Source: Atlantibacter hermannii
Lineage (GTDB): Bacteria > Pseudomonadota > Gammaproteobacteria > Enterobacterales > Enterobacteriaceae
Assembly: GCF_009907385.1 (NCBI RefSeq)
Contig: NZ_JAAATR010000073.1
Location: forward strand, 114,944 to 178,943
DNA: 64,000 bases
Reading direction: 5' to 3'
Under the pieces are notes generated by a model. That model did not search any database. It was given only the letters and a program-made list of their open reading frames with translations, and had not been told where the DNA came from. Positions 16,883-25,725 of this stretch are shown here, one piece after another. Within the stretch, counting starts at the first letter, position 1. Each line of letters begins with the position of its first letter. Made by a program: the position numbers and the translations under genes.

Positions 16883-18019
16883 TTATCGTCCGCCCATAAT
16901 GGCGATATAGTCCTGCGTCCAGCGGCTGTAGGGAACGAACTTCCCGCCGTTGGCAACCGGGGTTTTCCAGAACATAATCTTATCGAAGTAATTGAAGCCG
17001 TTGGTTTCGCAGCCTTTATCACCCAACAACTGACTGGCTTTACAGCCTTCCACCACCGCCGGCAGTGAGCCGAACCAGGCTGCCACATCGCCCTGTACTT
17101 TCGGGGTCAGCGACCAGTTCATCCACTGATAGGCGCAGACCGGGTGTTTTGCCTGGGCGTGCAGCATGGTGGTATCGGCCCAGCCAGTGACGCCCTCTTT
17201 CGGGAACACGGTGGCGATGGGCTGGCCTTCGGCTTTCAGGGCGTTGGCCTGATACGGCCAGGCGCTGGACGCAACCACCCCTTCGTTTTTGAAATCGCTC
17301 ATCTGGACGGTGGTGTCATGCCAGTAGCGATGCACCAGCTGATGCTGATCGCGCAGCACTTTTAGCACCGCCTGGTACTGCTCTTCGGTGAGCTGATACG
17401 GGTCGTTGATTTTTAAATCCGGCTGCGCGGTTTTCAGGTACAGCGCGGCATCGGCGATATAAATCGGCCCGTCATAGGCCTGCACGCGGCCCTGGTTAGA
17501 CTTACCGTCGGCCAAATCCTGTTTCACAAACAGCACGGCCCAGCTATCCGGCGGGGAGGTAAAGGTTTTGGTGTTGTACATCAGCAGGTTCGGGCCCCAC
17601 TGATACGGCGTGCCGTAAACTTTGCCGTCGACGTTAAACCATTCGCCCTTCACCAGCCGGGGATCGACGTTTTTCCAGTTGGCAATTTTGCTGGTATCGA
17701 TGGGCTGAACGCGTTTGCCCATGATCAGGCGCAGCGACGCATCGCCGGAGGCGGTCACCAGGTCGTAGCCGCCTTTCGCCATCAGGCTGACCATCTCATC
17801 CGAGGTGGCGGCAGTCTTGACGTTCACTTCGCAGCCGGTCTCTTTCTCGAACTGGGTCACCCAATCGTATTGTTTATCGGTTTGCCCGCGTTCGATGTAC
17901 CCCGGCCAGGCGATAATATCCAGCCGCCCTTCCCCTTTAACCTCGCTGTCGGCAGCCTGAGCGGTAAGCACGGTCAGGCACAGCGCACTCAATGTGCTCA
18001 GCGCAAATTTCTTACTCAT
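16883..18019 (-). CDS. ydcS: Periplasmic solute-binding protein YdcS
   Basis: 378 residues with a signal peptide ending at AQA near residue 22 and a PotD-like spermidine/putrescine-binding fold (RLDIIAWPGYIERG at the mature start). E. coli YdcS has also been reported to have polyhydroxybutyrate synthase activity. The ATG at 18019 follows AGGAGT; the frame extends to 18106 but that part is not coding-like. First gene of ydcSTUV-patD, 38 bp before ydcT. Confidence 0.93.
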   Translation of the reverse strand: MSKKFALSTLSALCLTVLTAQAADSEVKGEGRLDIIAWPGYIERGQTDKQYDWVTQFEKETGCEVNVKTAATSDEMVSLMAKGGYDLVTASGDASLRLIMGKRVQPIDTSKIANWKNVDPRLVKGEWFNVDGKVYGTPYQWGPNLLMYNTKTFTSPPDSWAVLFVKQDLADGKSNQGRVQAYDGPIYIADAALYLKTAQPDLKINDPYQLTEEQYQAVLKVLRDQHQLVHRYWHDTTVQMSDFKNEGVVASSAWPYQANALKAEGQPIATVFPKEGVTGWADTTMLHAQAKHPVCAYQWMNWSLTPKVQGDVAAWFGSLPAVVEGCKASQLLGDKGCETNGFNYFDKIMFWKTPVANGGKFVPYSRWTQDYIAIMGGR

Positions 18020-18350
18020 AAACGGTACTCCTGTCTGAAGTCGTATCAGGCAGCCTTGCCGTAAAATTATGTCCCAATAAAAAAATAGCCTTCGCCTTAA
18101 AACCATTCCTGTTAATCGCCAGGAATTTATTAAGGATGTGACAAACCGCGCACAATTTCATGAAATGCCACGAAGGCATTTTTATAGTGTAGACAGGGAG
18201 TTAGCTTTTTTTGCAGATATCGACATTTCCTATGACGGTTATTTTTATAATTACTAAAAACAGTCGTCATTAAAAATCAGCGATATTGTTAATCGCTGAA
18301 AATAAGTTATTCAGTGAAAGAGAAAATAATCATTCAATACGCATATTTAA
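18020..18350. other. ydcR-ydcS intergenic region with putative ydcS promoter
   Basis: 331 bp without a gene. On the minus strand a possible promoter reads TTGTGC (18155-18150), a 17-bp spacer, then TAATAA (18132-18127). Two small inverted repeats flank it: AAATGCC/GGCATTT (18163-18169 with 18175-18181) and ATTCCTG/CAGGAAT (18105-18111 with 18120-18126). Either could be an operator. The ydcR terminator lies at its upstream end. Confidence 0.4.
18270..18299 (-). terminator. Terminator after ydcR
   Basis: Read on the minus strand, an 8-bp stem TCAGCGAT/ATCGCTGA (18299-18292 with 18284-18277) is followed directly by a T run. It ends ydcR transcription and separates it from ydcS. Confidence 0.75.
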
Positions 18351-19772
18351 TTATTTACCAGGGTGAGATGATAATTCACCGATCAGTATCCCCAACGTTT
18401 TTACCGCCTGCTCTTCCCTGTCGCCCCACGCCCAGGAGGCGTTAAAGCGGAAATAGCTGTCGTAAATACGCTCGGTGGTGAACATTTTTCCCGGCGCAAT
18501 ACTGATTTTATGAGCCAGCGCGCGTTCGCTAAGCTGCCCGGCATCCAGACCTTCGGGTAATTCTATCCATAAGAAATAGCCGCTTTCGCTGCGGTGGATT
18601 TTCACTTCCGGCGGTAAATGGCGGCACAGCGACTGCCAGGCCTGCTGCTTGCGCTGCGCCAGTTCCCGGCGCAGACGGCGGAGATAATTGTCATATCGCC
18701 GGGAGGCCAGATAGTCCACCAGCGCCAGCTGCATGGGTGAACTGGTGGAAAGCGTGCTCATTAACTGTAGATGCTGAATACGTCGGGCGTGCCGGCCTGC
18801 GGCCACCCAGCCGATGCGAAAGCCCGCCACCAGGCATTTGGAGAACGACGAACAGTGCAGCACCTGGCTCTGGGTATCCCATGCCAGCGCGGGCAGCGGC
18901 TTCTCTCGCCCGTAGTACAGCTCGCTATAGACATCGTCTTCGATCAGCGCCACGTTATGGCGCGTCAGCAGCGCCACCAGCTGCGCTTTCTTATCCGGGC
19001 TCAGGGTGAATCCCAGCGGATTCTGGCTGTTGGTCATCAGCCAGCAGGCTTTCACCGGGTATTCATTCAGCGCCTGTTCGAGGGCGGCCAGATCGATACC
19101 GCTTTCCGGCGTGGTTGCCACCGACAGCGCTTTTAAACGCAGCCGCTCCAGCGCCTGAAGCGCGCCGTAAAAACAGGGGTTTTCAACGATCACCCAGTCG
19201 CCCGGCTCAGTAACGGCCTGGAGGCTGAGGTTGAGCGCCTCCAGCGCCCCGGCGGTGATGACGATTTCATCCGGCGAGACGTTAATCCCCTGCTGGGCAT
19301 AGCGTCGGGCGATGGCGTGGCGCAACGCTTCATTGCCCGGCGGCAGGTTGTCGATCACGCTCATGGCCGTGGCGGTTTTACTGACGTTCGCCAGCGAGCG
19401 GTTGAGCTGGGCCAGCGGGAACAAACGCGGATCGGGAAACGCCGAGCCAAACGGCACCACGCTGGCATCGCAGCTGGCCTGTAAGACGTCGAAAATATAA
19501 GTATTTATGTCTACCGCTTCATTGCGCATCACCTGCGCGGCAGGCGCGCGGGACGGCGTGGTCGGGCGCGGCGCGACGTAATAGCCAGACTGCGGACGCG
19601 CCACAATTACCCCCTGGCTCTCCAGGGTCTGATAGGCGTGGCTGACGGTCATAAAACTGATGTCGCCGCTGGCGCACTGTTCACGCAGGGAGGGAAGCCG
19701 GTCGCCCGGTTGCCAGACACCTAATTCAATTTGATCGATAATCTGCTGCGCCAGCCGCTGGTATTTCTTCAT
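18351..19772 (-). CDS. ydcR: MocR/GntR-type PLP-dependent regulator YdcR
   Basis: 473 residues: an N-terminal GntR winged helix (about 1-70, with GDRLPSLREQ) fused to a class I aminotransferase-like domain. The PLP lysine is Lys312 in SSFSKCLVAGFRIGW. Such proteins sense amino compounds through PLP. Its fixed position upstream of ydcSTUV-patD suggests control of that polyamine operon, as for E. coli YdcR. Confidence 0.92.
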   Translation of the reverse strand: MKKYQRLAQQIIDQIELGVWQPGDRLPSLREQCASGDISFMTVSHAYQTLESQGVIVARPQSGYYVAPRPTTPSRAPAAQVMRNEAVDINTYIFDVLQASCDASVVPFGSAFPDPRLFPLAQLNRSLANVSKTATAMSVIDNLPPGNEALRHAIARRYAQQGINVSPDEIVITAGALEALNLSLQAVTEPGDWVIVENPCFYGALQALERLRLKALSVATTPESGIDLAALEQALNEYPVKACWLMTNSQNPLGFTLSPDKKAQLVALLTRHNVALIEDDVYSELYYGREKPLPALAWDTQSQVLHCSSFSKCLVAGFRIGWVAAGRHARRIQHLQLMSTLSTSSPMQLALVDYLASRRYDNYLRRLRRELAQRKQQAWQSLCRHLPPEVKIHRSESGYFLWIELPEGLDAGQLSERALAHKISIAPGKMFTTERIYDSYFRFNASWAWGDREEQAVKTLGILIGELSSHPGK

Positions 19773-19990
19773 GGTCCCTCCCGTTTGTGGCAGGAGTATA
19801 ACAATATCGCAACCCTCTGCGTGCGGCAGTAAAAGCGATTAACAACGTATTCGGCTGCCAATAACAGAAAAGATGTTTTTTACTGAGAACATTCCTGAAC
19901 ATTATGCCGGTCAATGGATTGCGTTGATCTCTCCTGTTCCAGAAATACACTACGCTTAGGTCAGTAAAACACGCCAACGGAACGCGATTC

Positions 19991-20395
19991 ATGAAAAAAT
20001 ATATTGCCAGCTCACTGCTCTGTTGTTTGCTCTCCGCGCCGGCTTTCGCTGCGGATAACTTCACCACGGTGCCGGTACAGTTCGCCAAAGGCACCTCCAG
20101 CGCGCAGATGAAAGGCACCTTCGCCGGGTACGACAGCATTAACTACACCGTCACGGCAAAACAGGGCCAGCAAATGACGATAAAAATCGCTGGCAGCAAT
20201 AATGCCAACTTCAACGTGTTTGCCCCAGGCGCCACGCCGGGCGCAGCGGAAGCGTTAGGCTCCGGCTATGTCGGCGGCGACTGGTCGGCGAAACTGCCCG
20301 CCAGCGGTAACTATACTGTTCAGGTCTTCCAGACCCGCGCCACCGCCCGTAAAGGCAGCAAAGTGCCGCATACACTCACCGTGAGCATTAAGTAA
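19991..20395 (+). CDS. PliG-family periplasmic lysozyme-inhibitor homologue
   Basis: 134 residues with a clear signal peptide (cleavage after AFA near residue 20). The mature part resembles the g-type lysozyme inhibitor PliG (E. coli YcgK, 133 aa): shared features are FAKGTSSAQMKG, the GYDSINYTVTAKQGQ segment, LPASGNYTVQVFQTR and ARKGSK. PliG proteins bind goose-type lysozyme in the periplasm. The locus differs from that of ycgK in E. coli, so this may be a paralogue with another target. Confidence 0.72.
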   Translation: MKKYIASSLLCCLLSAPAFAADNFTTVPVQFAKGTSSAQMKGTFAGYDSINYTVTAKQGQQMTIKIAGSNNANFNVFAPGATPGAAEALGSGYVGGDWSAKLPASGNYTVQVFQTRATARKGSKVPHTLTVSIK

Positions 20396-20446
20396 GGTGA
20401 CTGCGGCCGGGGTAACCCGCCGCTTTAACCAGAAAGATGTTCGGGG

Positions 20447-21022
20447 TTAATGATAATCGCCGTAAACCTTCAGCCCTGCCCCGGTCCCCTGATAGCCTGT
20501 AATCCAGTACTCATTGTTTTCGTCAGGCCTTAACGTAAACTTATCAAATGCGCTTACCGCCGTTAGCGTATTATTTGCATTAAGGAAATACGCTATTCCA
20601 TCCTCATCGCCGCTCATATAGGGAATAAATGTGGATGAAATGGCGTTGTCCTTATTAAGGCTAAACAGAATATCAATGCCACCACGTTCCGATTGAAAAT
20701 CAATGATTATCGTTTTGCTGTTCACCGGGAATGCCGTTACCCCAACCACTGCTTCTAACGATACGCAACGAAATGAGGTTTTCTCAGCCTTTTTGTCAGC
20801 GGTCTGATATTCAATAACACACGCGTCAGGATCGGAACCACCATTCTCATCAGCATGTGTTGATTGTTGGATAAGTGTCCATTTGCCGTCAGGCGTCGTA
20901 ATATGCATCGCGTTTTGATGAATATCGGTTACATCAATCCAGGCTAATTTTTTGGGTGGCAATTCCGCAGAAAAACAACTCGCTGACAAGCTTAAACACA
21001 TTACTGATATCACTTTTTTCAT
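20447..21022 (-). CDS. Hypothetical exported protein
   Basis: 191 residues with a signal peptide (MKKVISVMCLSLSASCFSA). The mature part is soluble, beta-rich and acidic; two Cys (near DACVIEY and FRCVSLE) could form a disulfide. CAGGAG precedes the ATG at 21022, so this start is used instead of 21043. The family was not recognised. It is convergent with the lysozyme-inhibitor homologue. Codon use is more AT-rich than the surrounding genes, suggesting acquisition. Confidence 0.65.
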   Translation of the reverse strand: MKKVISVMCLSLSASCFSAELPPKKLAWIDVTDIHQNAMHITTPDGKWTLIQQSTHADENGGSDPDACVIEYQTADKKAEKTSFRCVSLEAVVGVTAFPVNSKTIIIDFQSERGGIDILFSLNKDNAISSTFIPYMSGDEDGIAYFLNANNTLTAVSAFDKFTLRPDENNEYWITGYQGTGAGLKVYGDYH

Positions 21023-21248
21023 GGCTACTCCTGCAGAAATCAATGCGCAAAATTAAGGGGATAAATATATCATTTCACCCCGTAAGCCTGTTCCGAGTTC
21101 ACGTTCACCCCCTTCCCGAAAACCATAACAAAACTTAAAAAAAAACCCTTTGAGGTGAACTGTTATACCTAAATACCCTGCCACTGTTTCTAATAATCCG
21201 CCTGACCTGGGCCTATCCTCCCGCCAGAGCTATTGTCAGGAGCCAGGC

Positions 21249-22649
21249 ATGTTTGAGTTGGATGCGTTTCACTTAGCGCGAATACAGTTCGCCTTTACCG
21301 TTTCTTTTCACATCATTTTTCCGGCCATCACCATCGGGCTCGCCAGCTATCTGGCGGTGCTGGAAGGCATGTGGCTGAAAACCAAAAATCCGGTATGGCG
21401 TTCGCTGTACCACTTCTGGTCAAAAATCTTCGCCGTTAACTTCGGGATGGGCGTGGTGTCGGGGCTGGTGATGGCCTATCAGTTCGGCACCAACTGGAGC
21501 GGTTTTTCCCAGTTCGCGGGCAGCATTACCGGTCCGCTGCTCACTTATGAAGTGCTGACCGCGTTCTTCCTCGAAGCCGGTTTTCTGGGCGTGATGCTGT
21601 TCGGCTGGAACAAAGTCGGGCCGGGGCTGCACTTTTTCTCAACCTGCATGGTGGCGTTGGGCACGCTGATGTCCACGTTCTGGATCCTGGCGTCTAACAG
21701 CTGGATGCAGACGCCCCAGGGGCATGAAATCATTAACGGCCAGGTGGTGCCGGTGGACTGGTTCGCGGTGATCTTCAACCCGTCGTTCCCCTACCGTCTG
21801 TTCCACATGACCATCGCCGCGTTTTTAAGCAGCGCCCTGTTTGTCGGCGCATCGGCGGCCTGGCATCTGCTGCGCGGCAACAACACCCCCGCCATCCGCA
21901 CCATGTTTTCAATGGCGCTGTGGATGACGCTGATCGTCGCGCCGGTTCAGGCGCTGGTGGGCGATATGCATGGGCTGAATACGCTTGAGCATCAGCCCGC
22001 GAAAATTGCCGCCATTGAGGGCCACTGGGAAAACCTGCCCGGCGAGCCGACGCCCCTGCTGCTGTTCGGCTGGCCGGATATGGAGCAGGAACGCACCCGT
22101 TATGGGCTGGCGATCCCGGCGCTCGGCAGCCTGATTTTGACCCACAGTCTGGATAAGCAGGTGCCGGCATTGAAAGAATTCCCCAAAGCCGACCGTCCTG
22201 ATTCGACGATAGTGTTCTGGTCGTTTCGCATTATGGCCGGGCTGGGCATGCTGATGCTGCTGCTCGGGGCGCTGGCGGTGTGGTTGCGCTACAAACAACG
22301 ACTGTACACTTCGCGTCCGTTCCTGCGTTTTGCGCTGTGGATGGGGCCCTCGGGATTAATTGCCATTCTGGCGGGCTGGGTGACGACCGAAGTGGGCCGC
22401 CAGCCCTGGGTGGTGTATGGCCTGCAACGCACGGCGGATGCGGTTTCCGCCCACGGCACGCTGCATATGAGCATCAGCCTGCTGGCGTTTTTCGTGGTGT
22501 ATATGTCGGTGTTTGGCGTCGGGTACAGCTATATGGTGCGGCTGATTAAGAAAGGCCCGCAGCCCGAGGACGCGCTGCCGCCGGTCAACGGCACGCCCGC
22601 CCGGCCGCTCTCCGCCGTCCCTCAAACCACCTCCGGGGAGGCCGTATGA
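21249..22649 (+). CDS. cioA: Cytochrome bd-type (cyanide-insensitive, CioA-like) quinol oxidase subunit I
   Basis: 466 residues, much shorter than CydA or AppC (over 510), which points to the short-Q-loop CioA class. Haem and proton-path residues are in place: His21, Glu101 and Glu109 (YEVLTAFFLEAGF), His186 (RLFHMTIAAF), and the GWVTTEVGRQPW segment. It oxidises quinol and reduces oxygen at the inner membrane without pumping protons. First gene of a three-gene operon with its partner and a small subunit. Subunit of a second or third bd oxidase in addition to cydAB and appCB, which lie elsewhere in relatives. Confidence 0.9.
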   Translation: MFELDAFHLARIQFAFTVSFHIIFPAITIGLASYLAVLEGMWLKTKNPVWRSLYHFWSKIFAVNFGMGVVSGLVMAYQFGTNWSGFSQFAGSITGPLLTYEVLTAFFLEAGFLGVMLFGWNKVGPGLHFFSTCMVALGTLMSTFWILASNSWMQTPQGHEIINGQVVPVDWFAVIFNPSFPYRLFHMTIAAFLSSALFVGASAAWHLLRGNNTPAIRTMFSMALWMTLIVAPVQALVGDMHGLNTLEHQPAKIAAIEGHWENLPGEPTPLLLFGWPDMEQERTRYGLAIPALGSLILTHSLDKQVPALKEFPKADRPDSTIVFWSFRIMAGLGMLMLLLGALAVWLRYKQRLYTSRPFLRFALWMGPSGLIAILAGWVTTEVGRQPWVVYGLQRTADAVSAHGTLHMSISLLAFFVVYMSVFGVGYSYMVRLIKKGPQPEDALPPVNGTPARPLSAVPQTTSGEAV

Positions 22650-23656
22650 TGTTTGATTTCGCCATTATCTGGTTTGTGATTATTGTCTTCGCCACCCTGA
22701 TGTACATCGTCATGGACGGGTTCGATCTCGGGATTGGCATTCTGTTTCCGTTTATCCGTGATAACGACGACCGCGATGTGATGGTCAACAGCGTCGCCCC
22801 GGTGTGGGACGGCAACGAGACCTGGCTGGTGCTGGGCGGCGCCGGGCTGTTCGGCGCGTTTCCGCTGGCTTACGCGGTGATCGTCGATGCCCTGACCATT
22901 CCGCTGTCATTGATGCTGATTGGGCTGATTTTTCGCGGCGTGGCGTTCGAATTCCGCTTCAAAGCCACGCCGGGCCACCGCCCGTTCTGGGATAAAGCCT
23001 TTATGGCCGGTTCGATTCTGGCGACGTTCTGCCAGGGCGTGGTGGTCGGCGCGGTGGTCAGCGGGTTTGAGGTGACCGGGCGCGCCTTTAGCGGCTCGCC
23101 GCTGGGCTGGCTGACGGCGTTCAACCTGTTCTGCGGCCTGGGATTAGTGGTGGCCTACGCCCTGCTCGGCGCGACCTGGCTGGTGATGAAAAGCGAGAAC
23201 CCGCTCGAGCAGCGGATGCGTGCCCTGACCCGCCCGCTGCTGCTGGCGCTGTTGGCGGTTATTGCCGGGATCAGTCTCTGGACGCCGCTGGCCCATGCGG
23301 ATATCGCCACGCGCTGGTTTAGCCTGCCCAATCTGTTCTGGCTGCTGCCGGTGCCGCTGCTGGTTGTCTTCTTCAGCCTGTGGCTGTGGCGCAGCGTGAT
23401 GGACAGCCGCCGCCATACGCTGCCGTTTGTCCTGACGCTGGGGCTGATTTTCCTCGGCTTCAGCGGGCTTGGGATCAGCATCTGGCCGCAGATCATTCCG
23501 CCGCATATCAGCATCTGGCAGGCCGCCGCGCCCGCCTCCAGCCTCAGCTTTATGCTGATTGGCGCACTGCTGATTATTCCGGTTATTTTGATTTACACCT
23601 TCTGGAGCTACTACGTATTTCGCGGCAAGGTGCAGCATGGCGAGGGGTATCACTGA
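22646..23656 (+). CDS. cioB: Cytochrome bd-type quinol oxidase subunit II (CioB/CydB)
   Basis: 336 residues with about eight transmembrane helices and the typical CydB start (FAIIWFVIIVFATLMYIVMDGFDLGIGIL, summarised by the MDGFDLGIG motif near residues 25-33) and GNETWLVLGGA. Its start overlaps the end of subunit I by 4 bp. It is the structural partner of the CioA-like subunit. Confidence 0.92.
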   Translation: MMFDFAIIWFVIIVFATLMYIVMDGFDLGIGILFPFIRDNDDRDVMVNSVAPVWDGNETWLVLGGAGLFGAFPLAYAVIVDALTIPLSLMLIGLIFRGVAFEFRFKATPGHRPFWDKAFMAGSILATFCQGVVVGAVVSGFEVTGRAFSGSPLGWLTAFNLFCGLGLVVAYALLGATWLVMKSENPLEQRMRALTRPLLLALLAVIAGISLWTPLAHADIATRWFSLPNLFWLLPVPLLVVFFSLWLWRSVMDSRRHTLPFVLTLGLIFLGFSGLGISIWPQIIPPHISIWQAAAPASSLSFMLIGALLIIPVILIYTFWSYYVFRGKVQHGEGYH

Positions 23657-23787
23657 TGAAAACCGCACTCTGGTCGAAACGCCTGTTCTGGCTGGCGGTA
23701 ATTTGGGGCGGCAGCGTGCTGACGCTGGCGGCGGTAGGGCTGTTTTTCCGGGTGATAATGGCGGCAGCCGGTTTTAAATCCCATTAG
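23656..23787 (+). CDS. DUF2474-type small subunit of the bd oxidase
   Basis: A 43-residue single-helix membrane peptide (hydrophobic span about 11-36) whose ATG overlaps the subunit II stop by one base (TGATG). Short proteins of this type (DUF2474, analogous to CydX) follow cioAB operons and stabilise the oxidase. Position and topology make the call strong although sequence conservation is low. Confidence 0.82.
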   Translation: MKTALWSKRLFWLAVIWGGSVLTLAAVGLFFRVIMAAAGFKSH

Positions 23788-23951
23788 GATCGCGCAGTTA
23801 ATCACGGCCAACCTCAACGCAAGGGCAACCAACACGCTTCTTCGTGAGACTTTGCAAAACTGACGCAGGGTTTGCAGGCTTTTAATATTCGCAATAATAA
23901 CCCTACGTTATTATTGCGAAATTAGCGCCACCTGTGAAACGGAGCAACCTC

Positions 23952-24182
23952 ATGATAAAGAAGCTGATAAGCGCCCTGCTGTTATGCGCGGCGCTTTTTT
24001 CCGGCCAGAGCGCGGCACAGCGCAACGGACATGTTTTCTATAACGTGCAAAACGCAGATGCCACGCTGCGCCATTCCGCAGACAGCGATGAAATAAGAAG
24101 CGCCGCCGAAGAGGCGGCGCTGGATGTGCGGGAACACCATTACTGGTCCAAATCCCGCAAGCCGGGGACGCACCAGGGTTAA
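23952..24182 (+). CDS. yncJ: YncJ, small exported protein (DUF2554)
   Basis: 76 residues, the same length as E. coli YncJ, with a signal peptide ending near SAA/QRN. Shared features with YncJ are the LRHSADSDE segment and the HYWSKSRKP near the C-terminus. GGAG precedes the ATG at 23952. E. coli has yncJ between ydcR and rlhA as here. Function unknown. A GC hairpin lies inside the coding region near 24100-24120. Confidence 0.85.
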   Translation: MIKKLISALLLCAALFSGQSAAQRNGHVFYNVQNADATLRHSADSDEIRSAAEEAALDVREHHYWSKSRKPGTHQG

Positions 24183-24186
24183 CGGC

Positions 24187-25272
24187 TCAGACTGAAAACA
24201 GCCCGCGCAGGTGATGCGGCTCGCTGCGCTGATACTGCGGGGCAACGGCGATTTTACTGCCGAGCTTCGCCGCCGCATGCCACGGCCAGCGTGGGTTAAA
24301 CAGGATCCCGCGCGCCAGGGCGATAAACTCCGCCTGGCCGGTGGCGATAATCGCTTCCGCCTGCTCCGGCTCGGTGATCAGCCCCACGGCGATAACCGGC
24401 GTCTTCACCTGCTGCTGGATCTGCTGGGCAAACGGCACCTGATAGCTGGGACTGATGGCGATCTGCTGCGCGGGTGACAGCCCGCCGGAAGAAACGTGAA
24501 TATAGGCGCTGCCGCGGGCTTCCAGCGCTTTCGCCAGCTGAATCGAGTTGTCGATATCCCAGCCGCCTTCCGCCCAGTCGGTGGCGGAGATACGCACGCC
24601 CACCGGCAGCGACACGGCGGCCTGAACGTCATCAAATATTTCCAACACCAGCCGGATGCGGTTCTCCAGGCTGCCGCCGTAATTGTCCGTGCGCTGGTTT
24701 GACAGCGGCGACAGAAACTGGTGCAGCAGGTAGCCGTGAGCGGCATGCAGTTCAATCAGGTCAAAGCCCGCTTTTTGCGAACGGCGCGCCCCGTCAACGA
24801 ACGCCTGCCTGATCCGGGCGATATCTTCTGCGCTCATGGCCTTCGGCGCGCGGTACTCACCAAACGCCAGCGCCGACGGCCCGAGGGTGTCCCAGCCGCC
24901 TTCACTATCCGACAGGGTTTTACCGCCCTTCCACGGTGCGTCCACCGAGGCCTTGCGGCCCGCGTGGCCTAACTGAATCCCGAGTTTAACCGGCGACCAG
25001 CGGCGAATTTTTTCGACTTCCTGCTGCAAGGCACCACCCAGCTCATCGCACCAGATGCCCAAATCCCACGGCGAAATGCGCCCTTCCGGCGTCACCGACG
25101 TGGCTTCGATGATCAGCAGCCCGGCCCCTGACTGCGCCAGGGTGCCCAGATGCATGCTGTGCCAGCTGGTCGGCGCGCCGTTGTCGGCGGAATACTGGCA
25201 CATTGGCGCGATAATAATACGGTTGCTCAGGGCAAGCTCGCCAAGATGACCCGCAGAAAACAGATGACTCAT
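24187..25272 (-). CDS. Old Yellow Enzyme, YqjM/NamA-like NAD(P)H:flavin oxidoreductase
   Basis: 361 residues. The class III (YqjM-like) mark is Cys25 in APMCQYSA, a redox-sensing residue of that class. The substrate-binding pair is His-x2-His in HAAHGYLLHQF. FMN-dependent enzymes of this group reduce C=C bonds of enones and nitro compounds. GGAGG precedes the ATG at 25272. It is convergent with yncJ, with only 4 bp between stops. It is a different class from the enzyme at 45108. Confidence 0.88.
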   Translation of the reverse strand: MSHLFSAGHLGELALSNRIIIAPMCQYSADNGAPTSWHSMHLGTLAQSGAGLLIIEATSVTPEGRISPWDLGIWCDELGGALQQEVEKIRRWSPVKLGIQLGHAGRKASVDAPWKGGKTLSDSEGGWDTLGPSALAFGEYRAPKAMSAEDIARIRQAFVDGARRSQKAGFDLIELHAAHGYLLHQFLSPLSNQRTDNYGGSLENRIRLVLEIFDDVQAAVSLPVGVRISATDWAEGGWDIDNSIQLAKALEARGSAYIHVSSGGLSPAQQIAISPSYQVPFAQQIQQQVKTPVIAVGLITEPEQAEAIIATGQAEFIALARGILFNPRWPWHAAAKLGSKIAVAPQYQRSEPHHLRGLFSV

Positions 25273-25725
25273 CACAAACCTCCAGGGATGGTAATTCCAG
25301 TAAATTTAATGCTGCCGTCCAGTATAGAAAGGAACTGTCTGACTCTGTTGGCGATTTTTGCGGGTAAAACCTGCCGCGTTTAATATCCGGTTACCGGGTG
25401 TTTCCGGAAAACGCATAATATTTACGAATATAGAGATGTTTGTAGAAAAAGTTGCTTGATTTTCCACCAGGCAACCGCGTTACAATTATGCCTTCGCGCT
25501 CATGGCCAGACAAACCTGGGCGAGTCAGGGTGAATTATCAGATTATTTCCCCGTGCAGTGAAAATGCAGCGAAATAAATGAATTTACTACCCATTTGCAT
25601 CCATGATGCGTCAGTTGTATCGGCCTTTGCGCCCTGAGTTCTTGCCGCTTACCGGCCCGACAAATCCATTTGCTAAACTTAAGAGTAACGCTTTTATAAA
25701 AGCTACTCTGGAGGTTGTTATTAGT
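25273..25725. other. Divergent region between the OYE gene and treF
   Basis: 453 bp containing the two promoters. The stretch 25400-25480 is AT-rich. No small gene was seen. The only clear structure is the hairpin just before treF, listed separately. Confidence 0.5.
25682..25709 (+). promoter_or_regulatory. Hairpin touching the treF ribosome binding site
   Basis: Arms AGAGTA (25682-25687) and TACTCT (25704-25709) enclose a perfect 14-bp palindrome, GCTTTTATAAAAGC (25690-25703), with a 2-nt bulge on one side. The GGAGG of treF starts at 25710, directly after the hairpin. It could be an operator, an RNA stabiliser or a translational control element. Confidence 0.5.

Noticed and set aside
18020..18270. 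Sigma-54 promoter for ydcS
   Set aside because: Nitrogen control of putrescine genes made it worth looking for, but no TGGC-N8-TGC-type element with the right spacing was found on the minus strand.
24100..24121. GC-rich hairpin near the end of yncJ as a terminator
   Set aside because: It lies inside the conserved coding part of yncJ, more than 60 bp before the stop, and has no T run.
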